Below are positions 1 through 8,230 of a DNA stretch of 30,823 nt, in pieces; the first letter of the stretch is position 1; the number at the start of each line of letters is the position of its first letter. The notes below the pieces were generated by a model. It worked only from the letters and a program-made list of their open reading frames with translations. It searched no databases and had not been told where the DNA came from. Source of the stretch: a virus; IMG/VR virus record IMGVR_UViG_3300042866_000851, positions 1 to 30,823 of that record; one strand, 5' to 3'. The position numbers and the translations under genes are program-made.

Positions 1-1
1 G

Positions 2-3000
2 GTCTACGTACGTGGCGCGTCGTTCGGCAACTCCCAAGGGGCCAATAACGTCACTGTGCTGCACGAGCTGCTGCACGCCGCCACGGTCAAGAAGATCGCA
101 CTGGCGCAGGAATACATCAACAAGGGCATCAACCTCAACACTCCGCTGGTACGTGCGTATCAGGACCTGCTCGACACCATGCGGGCAGCGCAGGACCGTC
201 TGATCGAGATGAGCGACAACGGTGAGGTAACCGAGGCCCTTGCTGATTTGTACGACAGCACAGACGGAGACATCGTTGCAGACCCCCGCGAGTTCTTGGC
301 GTACGGCATGTCGGACGAGCAGTTCCAAGAGTTCCTCATGTCTGCCGAGGGTGTGCAGGAAGACACATCGTTCTTCACGCGTTTTGTGGACTCCATCCGC
401 CGCATGTTCGGCATGGACGACTCGGACATCAACGCCCTGTCTGACCTCATCATCGCCACTGACTCTTTGCTTACTTCCCGTGTTCCTCGCAGCGAGAGCC
501 TGCCCGGCACTGGATTGCTGTCGCAGGTCAAAAAGAAGTCGGCAAAGATTTCCGCCGCCGAGCGCAAGCTCCTGCGCAGCAAAGACGCACAGGAAATAAC
601 CGACGACATCGGCATACTCACAACACTGCGCGACCCCCAGTTGTTTGTGGATACGCTTGGCGCACTGTGGAGCACGGCTAACGTCAAAAAGCTGCAAGCC
701 CTGCTACCCTCAATCCAGACGAACAACTTGGTGGAGTGGGCACAGAACTTGGGCATACCTGAGCTGGGCCGCACTTGGCGCATGAGCCAAGACATGAGCG
801 CGATGCGCAACAAGATGCTGGCTGCGTCTGCTGCCGTAGTGGACGAATGGCTGAAAATTCAACCCGGTGTAATCGGCAAGCTGCGCGGCAAGAAGAACGA
901 GCTGACTGCACTGGCTGATGTCATGCACTACTCGACCGACCAACGGATCGACCCGACCAAGAGCACCAAGGACCCCGTGCTCAACAAGATGTGGAACGCC
1001 CTGAGCCCACAAGCCCAGAAGGTCTACACCGAAGTCCGTGACTTCTACCAAGCGCAGTACGATTTGTACCGTGGGTTGCTCGACGCCCGTATTGCTGAGT
1101 CCAGCATTCCCGGCGAGATCGACGATCCAGACACGCCCAAGGGCCAGTTGATGGCGGAGATCAAGAAGGCGTACGAGAATGGCAAGGGCATGGCCCCGTA
1201 CTTCCCGTTGATGCGCTACGGTAACTTCTGGGTGCGCGTCGGCAGCGGCAAGTCCAAAGAGTTCTACATGTTTGAGAGCCAAGTGGCTCGGGAGCTGTTC
1301 ATCAAGAAGCGCTTGCGCCAGTTGCAAGACGCTGGAGATAGCCGCACTGAAACACAGATGCGTGAAGACCAAGACCTCGACAGTGGTAACGAGCTGTCCG
1401 GTCTGCGCAAGTCCAGCATCGAGAACAGCACCATGCTCAAGAACATCTTTGAGCTGCTCGACGTGCCCGGGGCCAATCAAGACATTGACGCGCTCAAGGA
1501 CCAGATATACCAGTTGTATCTGACCACGATGCCGGAGAACAATTTCCGCAGGCAGTTCATCCACCGCAAGGGCACTGCTGGTTTCTCTGGTGACGCACTG
1601 CGCAACTTCATCACGTCGTCCGTGAACATGGCGAACCAGTTGTCGCGGATCAAGTACGGCTACCAGATGCTCAACTCCATCGACACTGCACAAGCGTCGT
1701 TAGATGGAAACCCAGACAAGCCACGGCTGGAGATGCTGGTCAAGGAGATGGGCAAGCGCATCGAGATGGACGTGTACCCGCAAGTGGACAGCCCGTTCCT
1801 GAACACCGCAGCCAACTTCTTGAACAAGTCGGCGTTCCTGTACTTCATGACCTCAGTGAAGACTGCCCTTGTGCAGCTCTCGTCGTTGCCTATCTTCGGT
1901 GTGCCTGTGCTCATGTCTCGCCACAACCCGTTGCAGGTGGCCAAGGAGATGGGTCGCTTCATGCTGGTCTACAACCAGTTCGGTGTGGTCAAGGACGGCA
2001 AGCTGGTGATGCCGACTATCGAGGCATCCAAAGAGATCAACATGAACGCAGACGAGCGTGCGGCTATTGAAGCTATGCACGACCGGGGCATTGCAGAAGT
2101 CACGTTGACATACGACTTGATGGACCGGCAAGACAAGCCGACTACCAAGTATTCCAGTGCGTTCAACACCGGGACCAACTTGCTGGGTGCACTGTTCCAT
2201 CACACCGAGCGTATCAACCGCGAGATCATCTTCATGTCTTCGTTCCGCTTGAGCCGCAACGAGGGGATGAGTGTTGAGGACGCCATCGAGCAAGCGGTAA
2301 GCGATACGCACACAGCCCTTGGTAACTTCACAGCCCAGAACCGCCCACGTATCATGCGAGCCCCAGCCGGGCGCGTGCTGCTGCAGTTCAAGATGTTCCC
2401 GATGTTCTTGTCTACCTACCTGCTGCGTAACGGGTATCGCGCTACTGCCGGTATGGACGCAGCTACAAAGAAGGAAGCGCGGATTCAGTTGATCGGCACT
2501 CTTACCATGTCAGCCTACCTTGCTGGCTACGTTGGTGTTCCCGGTGCAAGCATGGTGCTTGGTGCTATTCAGGCGTTTATCAATTCGATGCGGGACGAGG
2601 ACGAGGAAGATGATCCACTGGAGAAGCGCGACTTGGAGTTCTGGTTCCGGTCGGTGTACTTGCCCAACCTGTTCGGTGATGTGAAGATCGGCGACCAAAA
2701 GCTCGGCGAGGTCATAGACGCAGGTGCTCTCGATTCGCTCACTGGGTACGACATGTCCAGCAGCATGTCCATGAACAACATGTGGATGCCCGAGCTCAAG
2801 GAGCAGAAGACTGCACAGGCCACGATGATGGACTACGCCATGTCTCTCTTAGGGCCAAGCGCAAGCCTGTACCTCAAGCAGTTCCCTGCAGCCTACGATG
2901 ACTTCGCCGCTGGCAGAACGCTGCAAGGGTTTGAGAAGCTGTTACCCGCCGCGCTGAGAAATCCCGTGGTTGCGTATCGGTACTCACAAGAAGGTGCGCG

Positions 3001-3430
3001 TACTTCCACCGGGGCTGTGCTCAAGGAAGCCGATGAGTTCACAAACGGGCAGCTTGTTGCTCAGGCTCTGGGTTTCCGTACCGAGGGTCTGGCCGCTGTG
3101 CAAGAGGCAAACTTCAAAGCCGAGGCGATACGCCAGAAAGTTGTGCAGGAGAAGGGCGCAGTACGTACCCGTCTGGACCGCGAGCTGGAGTTGGGTTCCG
3201 ACGAGGGTGTGGACGACGCGATGGAGAAGCTGCTGAAGTTCAACGCCAAGAACCCGCAGTCGGCGATCAAAGCCAATGAGCTGCCCAAGCAACTTCTCAA
3301 CCGCGCCAAGCAACGTGCGATGTCCGATCGCGGGTTCAAGGTGGACAAGGACATGTACCCCTACCTCGCCGAGCTGCTCGACCTATCGCGTGAGAAGATT
3401 GAGCGGGAAGCCGCCAAGCCCGAGGAATAA
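2..3430 (+). CDS. Very large virion-type protein, 5' end outside window
   Basis: The reading frame is open from base 2 to the stop at 3428-3430, giving at least 1142 residues with no convincing start inside the window, so the gene begins upstream. Near the visible N-terminus there is HELLHAAT, an HExxH zinc-peptidase-type motif. The middle is rich in charged helices. Two hydrophobic stretches follow, around bases 1835-1925 and 2490-2580. The C-terminal part is helical with many Ala, Glu and Lys. Size, low complexity of function motifs and position at the end of the late arm resemble the polyvalent or internal virion proteins of podovirus-like phages (PLxRFG type). That family match is by overall impression only. 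It is followed directly by a hairpin at the convergent junction with the early arm. Confidence 0.7.
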   Translation, partial: VYVRGASFGNSQGANNVTVLHELLHAATVKKIALAQEYINKGINLNTPLVRAYQDLLDTMRAAQDRLIEMSDNGEVTEALADLYDSTDGDIVADPREFLAYGMSDEQFQEFLMSAEGVQEDTSFFTRFVDSIRRMFGMDDSDINALSDLIIATDSLLTSRVPRSESLPGTGLLSQVKKKSAKISAAERKLLRSKDAQEITDDIGILTTLRDPQLFVDTLGALWSTANVKKLQALLPSIQTNNLVEWAQNLGIPELGRTWRMSQDMSAMRNKMLAASAAVVDEWLKIQPGVIGKLRGKKNELTALADVMHYSTDQRIDPTKSTKDPVLNKMWNALSPQAQKVYTEVRDFYQAQYDLYRGLLDARIAESSIPGEIDDPDTPKGQLMAEIKKAYENGKGMAPYFPLMRYGNFWVRVGSGKSKEFYMFESQVARELFIKKRLRQLQDAGDSRTETQMREDQDLDSGNELSGLRKSSIENSTMLKNIFELLDVPGANQDIDALKDQIYQLYLTTMPENNFRRQFIHRKGTAGFSGDALRNFITSSVNMANQLSRIKYGYQMLNSIDTAQASLDGNPDKPRLEMLVKEMGKRIEMDVYPQVDSPFLNTAANFLNKSAFLYFMTSVKTALVQLSSLPIFGVPVLMSRHNPLQVAKEMGRFMLVYNQFGVVKDGKLVMPTIEASKEINMNADERAAIEAMHDRGIAEVTLTYDLMDRQDKPTTKYSSAFNTGTNLLGALFHHTERINREIIFMSSFRLSRNEGMSVEDAIEQAVSDTHTALGNFTAQNRPRIMRAPAGRVLLQFKMFPMFLSTYLLRNGYRATAGMDAATKKEARIQLIGTLTMSAYLAGYVGVPGASMVLGAIQAFINSMRDEDEEDDPLEKRDLEFWFRSVYLPNLFGDVKIGDQKLGEVIDAGALDSLTGYDMSSSMSMNNMWMPELKEQKTAQATMMDYAMSLLGPSASLYLKQFPAAYDDFAAGRTLQGFEKLLPAALRNPVVAYRYSQEGARTSTGAVLKEADEFTNGQLVAQALGFRTEGLAAVQEANFKAEAIRQKVVQEKGAVRTRLDRELELGSDEGVDDAMEKLLKFNAKNPQSAIKANELPKQLLNRAKQRAMSDRGFKVDKDMYPYLAELLDLSREKIEREAAKPEE

Positions 3431-3454
3431 AAAACCCCCGGGCTTGCCGGGGGT
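3431..3454 (-). terminator. Rho-independent terminator closing the early arm
   Basis: A 7-bp G+C stem (CCCCCGG at 3435-3441, CCGGGGG at 3447-3453, loop GCTTG) is preceded on the plus strand by AAAAAA, which is a T tract after the stem when read on the minus strand. It therefore fits termination of leftward transcripts. It may also stop the rightward late transcript, because the large gene ends only a few bases before it. Confidence 0.75.
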
Positions 3455-3534
3455 GAAAGGGAGTTTCCAGCAGAAGGAGCTAACTTCGTTGGAAGCGTTG
3501 GCAACTGCGATGTGACCAACAAAATAAGTGTAGC

Positions 3535-3729
3535 TCAAACGCGCCACACTCGCAATCCTTTGATGCCGTCCTCGACTACCACCTTCGTGACTACCTCCAT
3601 GCGTAGGCGTCTGGCTACGCGAGCAACTGTTGTGCGAGCTGCCACGGAGTCAATGCAGGGGACGAAAAACGATCGCCCCTTGCGGAACTTCTGCCAGTTA
3701 ATCTGGTACGACACTGTCTCGATCTTCAT
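3535..3729 (-). CDS. Small phage protein of unknown function (64 aa)
   Basis: This 64-residue basic protein begins MKIETVSYQINWQKF and ends GIKGLRVWRV. It has a short Phe-rich strand followed by a likely helix (SVAARTTVARVARRL) and two strands, which suggests a small DNA-binding or ribosome-like alpha/beta fold, but no named family is claimed. It overlaps the 3' end of the primase-helicase gene by 32 bases in another frame and is the last gene before the terminator. The Shine-Dalgarno sequence is weak. The opposite-strand ORF over the same bases has no features of a gene. Confidence 0.6.
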   Translation of the reverse strand: MKIETVSYQINWQKFRKGRSFFVPCIDSVAARTTVARVARRLRMEVVTKVVVEDGIKGLRVWRV

Positions 3730-6550
3730 CGCTTGCTGCAGGTTGGTCGATGTGAATAAAGTCGAAGTTCTCGGCGTTGAAGCGTAGCACGCGCACGGCA
3801 GGAGACAGCACTTTCATGCCCTTGGCCATCCGCTTGTTCGTTGCTTCTTTGAAGGCCCCGGTGGTCGTGAGCTCGCGGATGGTGTCCTTGTAATTTATCT
3901 GGTACTTGACGCAGTAGTCCTTGAAGCTCTTAGCAGCGATGAAGAGTTCCTTTGTATCTGGCTCGTAGCGTACCAGTAACTCTCCCTTCGGCTCCATGAG
4001 GGGCAGCGACGTCAGGTTTGTCCGGGCGTCGGTCAGGCCGTTGACCACCAGCGTGTTGGCCATGTGCGCGTTGATGTATTCACCAAGGACAGACGCAGTT
4101 GAGTTGAACTCCGCAGGCTTCACATCGCCGCGCATCTCGTTGAGCATTTTGATTGTCCACTCGTAGATGGCACGCATGTCGTAGTCGTGGAGCCCGAGGT
4201 TCTTGGCGATCAAGCCACCCGCAATGTTGCAAGCCGCTGTGGCCGACCAAAAGCGTTCTTTGGCTGTGACCTGCAGTTCTTTGTCGATGCGTGCTTGGAC
4301 TTTTCGGACCAAGTCGGTTGCCGACTCCAAGTTGTTGACAAGCCATTGCAGGTAGACTTCCCCGGCGTGGCCGAAGTTCTGCATCAACTGGTGGTCAAAC
4401 ATGTGCTTGCCCTCGGCTACCGAGATAACTGTGGTGGGGGCAATCTTGTACTCAAGCAGACGCATGTTCTCGCCGTCGGGGGAGTTCTTGGCCGCGCCCA
4501 GTTTTTCGTAGAACGATGCGTTCGACGAGGTGAGCGTGATGCCCTGCCACTTGGTGTTGTTGATCCGCATCTCGTTGCTCTGCGACTTCATGCGGTCTTT
4601 GCCTCGGCCTTGGCTGATACCGTAGATCAGGTCGGAGAACTCCATTGCCGGGATGTTCGTGATCTCGTCGATCGTGTTGGCCAAGTTGTTCATGACACCG
4701 AGGCGGAACATCTTGGAGTTGGCTGTGTCTTTCCAAATAGACGCAAGCTCAGAGGGGTGCCCCACTATGCTGTTGCACACGTACAGTGTGGTTGACTTGC
4801 CCGTACCGGAGTCTTTGTGGATCAGGTTGATGATCGCGCCCTTCATGCCGGTGAACTTCAGAAGCGGAGAGCCAAAGCCTGTGAGTGCAGCAAACGCATT
4901 GGGCTCCAGCCCCGGCCTGTTGTACATGTTGAAGACTTCCTTCCAAGCGTCCATGTTCCCTTCAGTGCGGATGTTGGCTGAGATTTCTCTGGTCGTTGCA
5001 GACGGAGGGCTGTAGAACACGCCGTCCTTGGTAATCTCCCGGTCTCCCAAAATGAACTTGCTGTCGTCGTCGATCCACCCAAATTGTGTCCTCATAATTT
5101 CAGCTTTCTTTTTGAACTGCAGGTTCTTGATGAACGTAGTCAGGTAGTTCGACAGGGAAGTCATTTGCTTCGTAGTCGGCACCACGCCGTAATGCGCCAG
5201 AACCTCACGTAATTTTTCTTTGACCACGATGGCCGTTGCGGGGACGGCAAACTCTTTGACCCCGTCTTGTGGCAGGTGCAGCCGCATGAGTGCGACCTCG
5301 CCCATCTCTGAATGTTTCATGCGCTTGACCACATACAGGTCGTGCTCGTACACAAGTGTCGGCTCTTCTTCGTCGTCTTCCGCCTTCTTGTACACACCGC
5401 CGTTCTTGCCCCGGAAGTAGGGGAACGGATACTCTGGAATCCGTACCGTCTCAACAACGCCGTCTTCATCCTCGACATCAACTTCGCCGTCGTCGGCTTC
5501 GGCTATCTCCATACCCAGAACGATTGGGGACTTGATCTTGCCGTCGTGGGGGCATCCAGCGCAGCCGCTTGGGTTAAGCTTCTTGAACGTGGCGCAGTGG
5601 TGTGGGCCACCGCTCTTTTGTAGGTTAGCCAGCTTGCGGTCTACCTCGGCAGCGTCGTAGCCTGCGTATTGGTCCGACAGTTTGTGCGCAGCCCGTGAGC
5701 CATCAATGCAGTGCGCAGCGATCGACAGCGCGGAGAACCACAGGGGCTCGTCCACATCATTCTGGTTTTCGTAGCAGTGCAGCAGTTGGTTGCATCCGTC
5801 GCCTTGGGCCGATCGAATCATGATGGTCTGAAACTTCTTGACCTTGTTGCCCATCAGGGCTTCCATCATGGGACTGACCGCACGCGGCAGGAAGTCGGGG
5901 ACGGTGTCTTTTGGCTCGGGGGCTCCGAGCAGCTCCTTCATTTCTTCGTACGTAAACCGGGGGGTGTCTGTGTTCCACACTTCAACAGACTTGGGGTTTG
6001 CCTTGTCCTTGAAGTTGAACGAGCTCAGTGGGCGCAGTACCCGCGACGCCTCGAATACGGACGGGTCAACGATCAGGTTGTTTTCTTCGCACAGCTCACG
6101 TAGGCGTTGCGACAGTGGCTCCCACTCGCGGCGGGAGATTGTTTTATCAAGCAGCCAGTAGGCATGTATGCCGTTACCGGAGTTGACCAGAATGGGTTTG
6201 GGTAGGCCGACTGTCTTGCAAAAACGGGAGAACTCAGAGAGTCCGATCTGTTGGTCGAGGTAGCCCTTGATGATGCCCTTCTCGTCGGGCACGCCCTTTG
6301 TGGGGCCGCAGTCGATGTCCATCCACAGTGCTTTGAAGAACTTGGCGTTCTCATGCGTGCGGTTGTTCTCGGGGCCAAACTTGGCGCATCCGAAATAGGC
6401 GTCGATTTTGTTCTGGACAAACTCTTGGATCAGCTCCTCAGCTTCTTCTCGCGTGTCTGCAAACCGCTGGTCTGCGTACCGACTAATCCCCATCACGCAG
6501 TACCGGCCTTCTGGCGGCAGCACTGCGTCTAGCAGGTCGAAGTTGTACAT
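3698..6550 (-). CDS. PrimPol-like primase fused to DUF927-type helicase
   Basis: This 950-residue protein carries two replication modules. The N-terminal part has archaeo-eukaryotic primase-type motifs: WMDID (acidic pair D78/D80), SGNGIH with H129, and VDPSVFEASRVLRPL with D162. A Cys/His cluster (C320, C331, C334) resembles a zinc site. The C-terminal part has a Walker A SGTGKST at 582-588 and a Walker B-like NTIDEI at 626-631, followed by a serine-rich TSSNAS sensor-type segment, as in DUF927 helicase-like ATPases. It probably primes and unwinds DNA for the phage family A polymerase. It starts 3 bases after the HTH gene and belongs to the operon driven from about 8.2 kb. The fusion is inferred from motifs. 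Confidence 0.85.
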   Translation of the reverse strand: MYNFDLLDAVLPPEGRYCVMGISRYADQRFADTREEAEELIQEFVQNKIDAYFGCAKFGPENNRTHENAKFFKALWMDIDCGPTKGVPDEKGIIKGYLDQQIGLSEFSRFCKTVGLPKPILVNSGNGIHAYWLLDKTISRREWEPLSQRLRELCEENNLIVDPSVFEASRVLRPLSSFNFKDKANPKSVEVWNTDTPRFTYEEMKELLGAPEPKDTVPDFLPRAVSPMMEALMGNKVKKFQTIMIRSAQGDGCNQLLHCYENQNDVDEPLWFSALSIAAHCIDGSRAAHKLSDQYAGYDAAEVDRKLANLQKSGGPHHCATFKKLNPSGCAGCPHDGKIKSPIVLGMEIAEADDGEVDVEDEDGVVETVRIPEYPFPYFRGKNGGVYKKAEDDEEEPTLVYEHDLYVVKRMKHSEMGEVALMRLHLPQDGVKEFAVPATAIVVKEKLREVLAHYGVVPTTKQMTSLSNYLTTFIKNLQFKKKAEIMRTQFGWIDDDSKFILGDREITKDGVFYSPPSATTREISANIRTEGNMDAWKEVFNMYNRPGLEPNAFAALTGFGSPLLKFTGMKGAIINLIHKDSGTGKSTTLYVCNSIVGHPSELASIWKDTANSKMFRLGVMNNLANTIDEITNIPAMEFSDLIYGISQGRGKDRMKSQSNEMRINNTKWQGITLTSSNASFYEKLGAAKNSPDGENMRLLEYKIAPTTVISVAEGKHMFDHQLMQNFGHAGEVYLQWLVNNLESATDLVRKVQARIDKELQVTAKERFWSATAACNIAGGLIAKNLGLHDYDMRAIYEWTIKMLNEMRGDVKPAEFNSTASVLGEYINAHMANTLVVNGLTDARTNLTSLPLMEPKGELLVRYEPDTKELFIAAKSFKDYCVKYQINYKDTIRELTTTGAFKEATNKRMAKGMKVLSPAVRVLRFNAENFDFIHIDQPAASDEDRDSVVPD

Positions 6551-6553
6551 GGG

Positions 6554-6808
6554 TCAATCTAGCCAGTTGTGAGTTTTGTTTTTCAGCGCGGCGATGTGCT
6601 CGCGGATGTACCCATGCCGAGAAGGTAGGGGGACACCGTCCCCCTTGAACCAGTTGTAAATCGTCATGCGGCTCACGCCGAACGCAGACGCTACGCGATC
6701 TACACTTACGTTGGCACGGATGCACTCACGGCCCAAGGCCACACCCAGAGATTTGGCACTTGCTTGTCTGTTCGCTTGCACCAAGCTCTGGCTGTAACCG
6801 TGGCTCAT
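6554..6808 (-). CDS. HTH DNA-binding protein
   Basis: This 84-residue protein has a helix-turn-helix at about residues 30-55 (SVDRVASAFGVSRMTIYNWF), the pattern of Cro/Fis/transposase-type HTH domains. It begins 2 bases after the ssDNA-binding gene ends, with GGAG a few bases before the ATG, so the two are translationally linked. A role as an early regulator or origin-binding protein is plausible. It is one of the candidates for binding the palindromes described in the findings. No C-terminal multimerisation or peptidase domain is present, so it is not a classical CI repressor. Confidence 0.75.
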   Translation of the reverse strand: MSHGYSQSLVQANRQASAKSLGVALGRECIRANVSVDRVASAFGVSRMTIYNWFKGDGVPLPSRHGYIREHIAALKNKTHNWLD

Positions 6809-6810
6809 GA

Positions 6811-7740
6811 TTACTCCTCTTTAGTCCATGCGTCGAGCACAGAGTTCAGGTCCTTCTTGCCTTCGGGCGCAGGTGTTGCGGCCTTCTTGCTAGGGCGAAC
6901 TGTTGGCTCGGACTTCGCAGCTTCTTCTTCTTCGTCCATCAGCTCACCCATCGGGCGGGTTTGCTGTGCAGGGGCGGCAGCTTTGGGGGCTTCCAACTTC
7001 TGCTGACGGCCAGACGCATCCGCTTGGTACGGGGTCATCACAACCATCTTGTGCACTTCAGGCTTCTGCACGGCTGCGCTCGTGACTGCGTACTCGTTCT
7101 TGTTGATGAACCGCGCTGGAGTGAACAGCACCGACTGGTTGTCGTTGTCTTCGTTGAAGCTGATCTGGGTAACGACGTAGTCCAAGCTCTTGCCGTTGTT
7201 GGCCAGATACTTCGCGTAGTTCTCGAACGTGTGCGCGTTGTCGGCACCGCCTTCGCCAAACAAAGACTTGGATGCCAAGTTCATCTGGTAGACCTCGCCC
7301 TCAAGCGATGTGCCGAAATCTTCTTCGAGCACAAGAGCCAGTCGGCGGGAGTAGCGGCACGACTTGGAGTTGCCCATACCCGAACCTTTGATGTTCTGTG
7401 GGCAGGCATCGCAGCGAGCTGCTTGTGGGTTTTGTGCACCAGCATCTGGTGCTGCGCCGTCATTGCTGAAGCAGTCAGGTGCGCTAGGCTCAGCATCTGG
7501 AGTCCATTGTTTGGCGTAGAAGATACGTCCGACTTTGGGGGATGCGCTGACCACGATGGCGTTGAGGTTGCCCTTGATCTTGCCCATTTCTTCTTTGCCG
7601 ACAACCTTGCGGAAGATGCCGTTTTTGGGCACGATGCGCTTGACGCCGGAGTTACCAGCCAGTTGCTTGGTGAGGTCACTGACACCGGCAGTTTGCAGGA
7701 AGTCGGGGAGGCTTTGGTCGATCACTGTAATGTTGCTCAT
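6811..7740 (-). CDS. Probable phage ssDNA-binding protein
   Basis: The 309-residue protein has a beta-rich centre, a four-cysteine cluster (C90, C110, C113, C128) that could bind zinc, and a long Ala/Pro/Lys linker leading to an acidic tail ending WTKEE. A charged, flexible acidic C-terminus is typical of single-stranded DNA-binding proteins such as T7 gp2.5 and T4 gp32. Position between a Gp157-like gene and the primase-helicase supports a replication role. Two starts are possible: GTG at 7746 overlapping the previous stop, or ATG at 7740; ATG is chosen because AGGA lies 9 bases upstream of it. The SSB call is inference, not a recognised domain. Confidence 0.6.
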   Translation of the reverse strand: MSNITVIDQSLPDFLQTAGVSDLTKQLAGNSGVKRIVPKNGIFRKVVGKEEMGKIKGNLNAIVVSASPKVGRIFYAKQWTPDAEPSAPDCFSNDGAAPDAGAQNPQAARCDACPQNIKGSGMGNSKSCRYSRRLALVLEEDFGTSLEGEVYQMNLASKSLFGEGGADNAHTFENYAKYLANNGKSLDYVVTQISFNEDNDNQSVLFTPARFINKNEYAVTSAAVQKPEVHKMVVMTPYQADASGRQQKLEAPKAAAPAQQTRPMGELMDEEEEAAKSEPTVRPSKKAATPAPEGKKDLNSVLDAWTKEE

Positions 7741-7742
7741 TT

Positions 7743-8174
7743 TCACTTTTCCTTAGAACGTCTAACAACCACGGTATATTGGCTTTCGACATTTAGCCCT
7801 TGCGGGTAAACGTCTGGATTCTCTGAGAGGAAGTCCTTCATGTTGGTTTGATGGAGTCTCTTCTCAAGCAGGCCGAATGCACCTTTCTCCTCGATGAAGC
7901 GGTACATTGAATCCCAATCATTCGTCCAGTACCGTGACTTCACTGAGCGGATGATCGTGCCGTGCGGGGTGCGGATGCTGTCGGCATCCATGTCTTTGCA
8001 GATGTCCAGCATCTTTTCAGCCAGAAGATTCTGTTGGTCTTCGAGGTCTTTGTCGCCAGCCTCGAATTGTTTTTTAAGTTCGGCGCGGTGGTCGCGAATC
8101 TTGATGTAGACCGCAGCTAGATCGCTTACGCTGCGATCTTCGGAGGGAGTTCCCCCCTGAACTTCATCGTTCAT
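7743..8174 (-). CDS. Gp157-like coiled-coil phage protein
   Basis: The protein has 143 residues. Residues 20-60 form a heptad-rich charged helix (KIRDHRAELKKQFEAGDKD). A short beta segment follows, with TPHGTIIRSVKSRYW, and a C-terminal tail ends VVVRRSKEK. This order of coiled coil then a GT-strand recalls the siphovirus Gp157 family that often sits beside recombination or SSB genes, but the match is approximate. It is the first gene after a near-consensus promoter at 8203-8230, with GGAG five bases before the ATG. Its stop overlaps the next gene's alternative GTG start. Confidence 0.5.
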   Translation of the reverse strand: MNDEVQGGTPSEDRSVSDLAAVYIKIRDHRAELKKQFEAGDKDLEDQQNLLAEKMLDICKDMDADSIRTPHGTIIRSVKSRYWTNDWDSMYRFIEEKGAFGLLEKRLHQTNMKDFLSENPDVYPQGLNVESQYTVVVRRSKEK

Positions 8175-8202
8175 ATCAGCTCCTTCGTGTTGTGGTGAAG
8201 CT

Positions 8203-8230
8203 ATTATATGGCTTCTGTTGACACTGTCAA
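8203..8230 (-). promoter_or_regulatory. Near-perfect sigma70-type promoter (P6)
   Basis: On the minus strand TTGACA (8225-8230), a 16-base spacer and TATAAT (8203-8208) match the consensus exactly in both boxes. It lies inside the last codons of the helicase gene and 29 bases before the start of the Gp157-like gene, so it can drive the SSB, HTH and primase genes independently of the upstream polymerase genes. Confidence 0.8.

Noticed and set aside
710-1693. 327-codon minus-strand ORF
   Set aside because: It runs antisense to the large virion gene and shows a composition typical of a shadow of G+C-rich codons; no motif or ribosome-binding site.
6961-7809. 282-codon plus-strand ORF
   Set aside because: Antisense shadow of the probable ssDNA-binding protein gene; rich in Val, Leu, Arg and Cys with no domain features.
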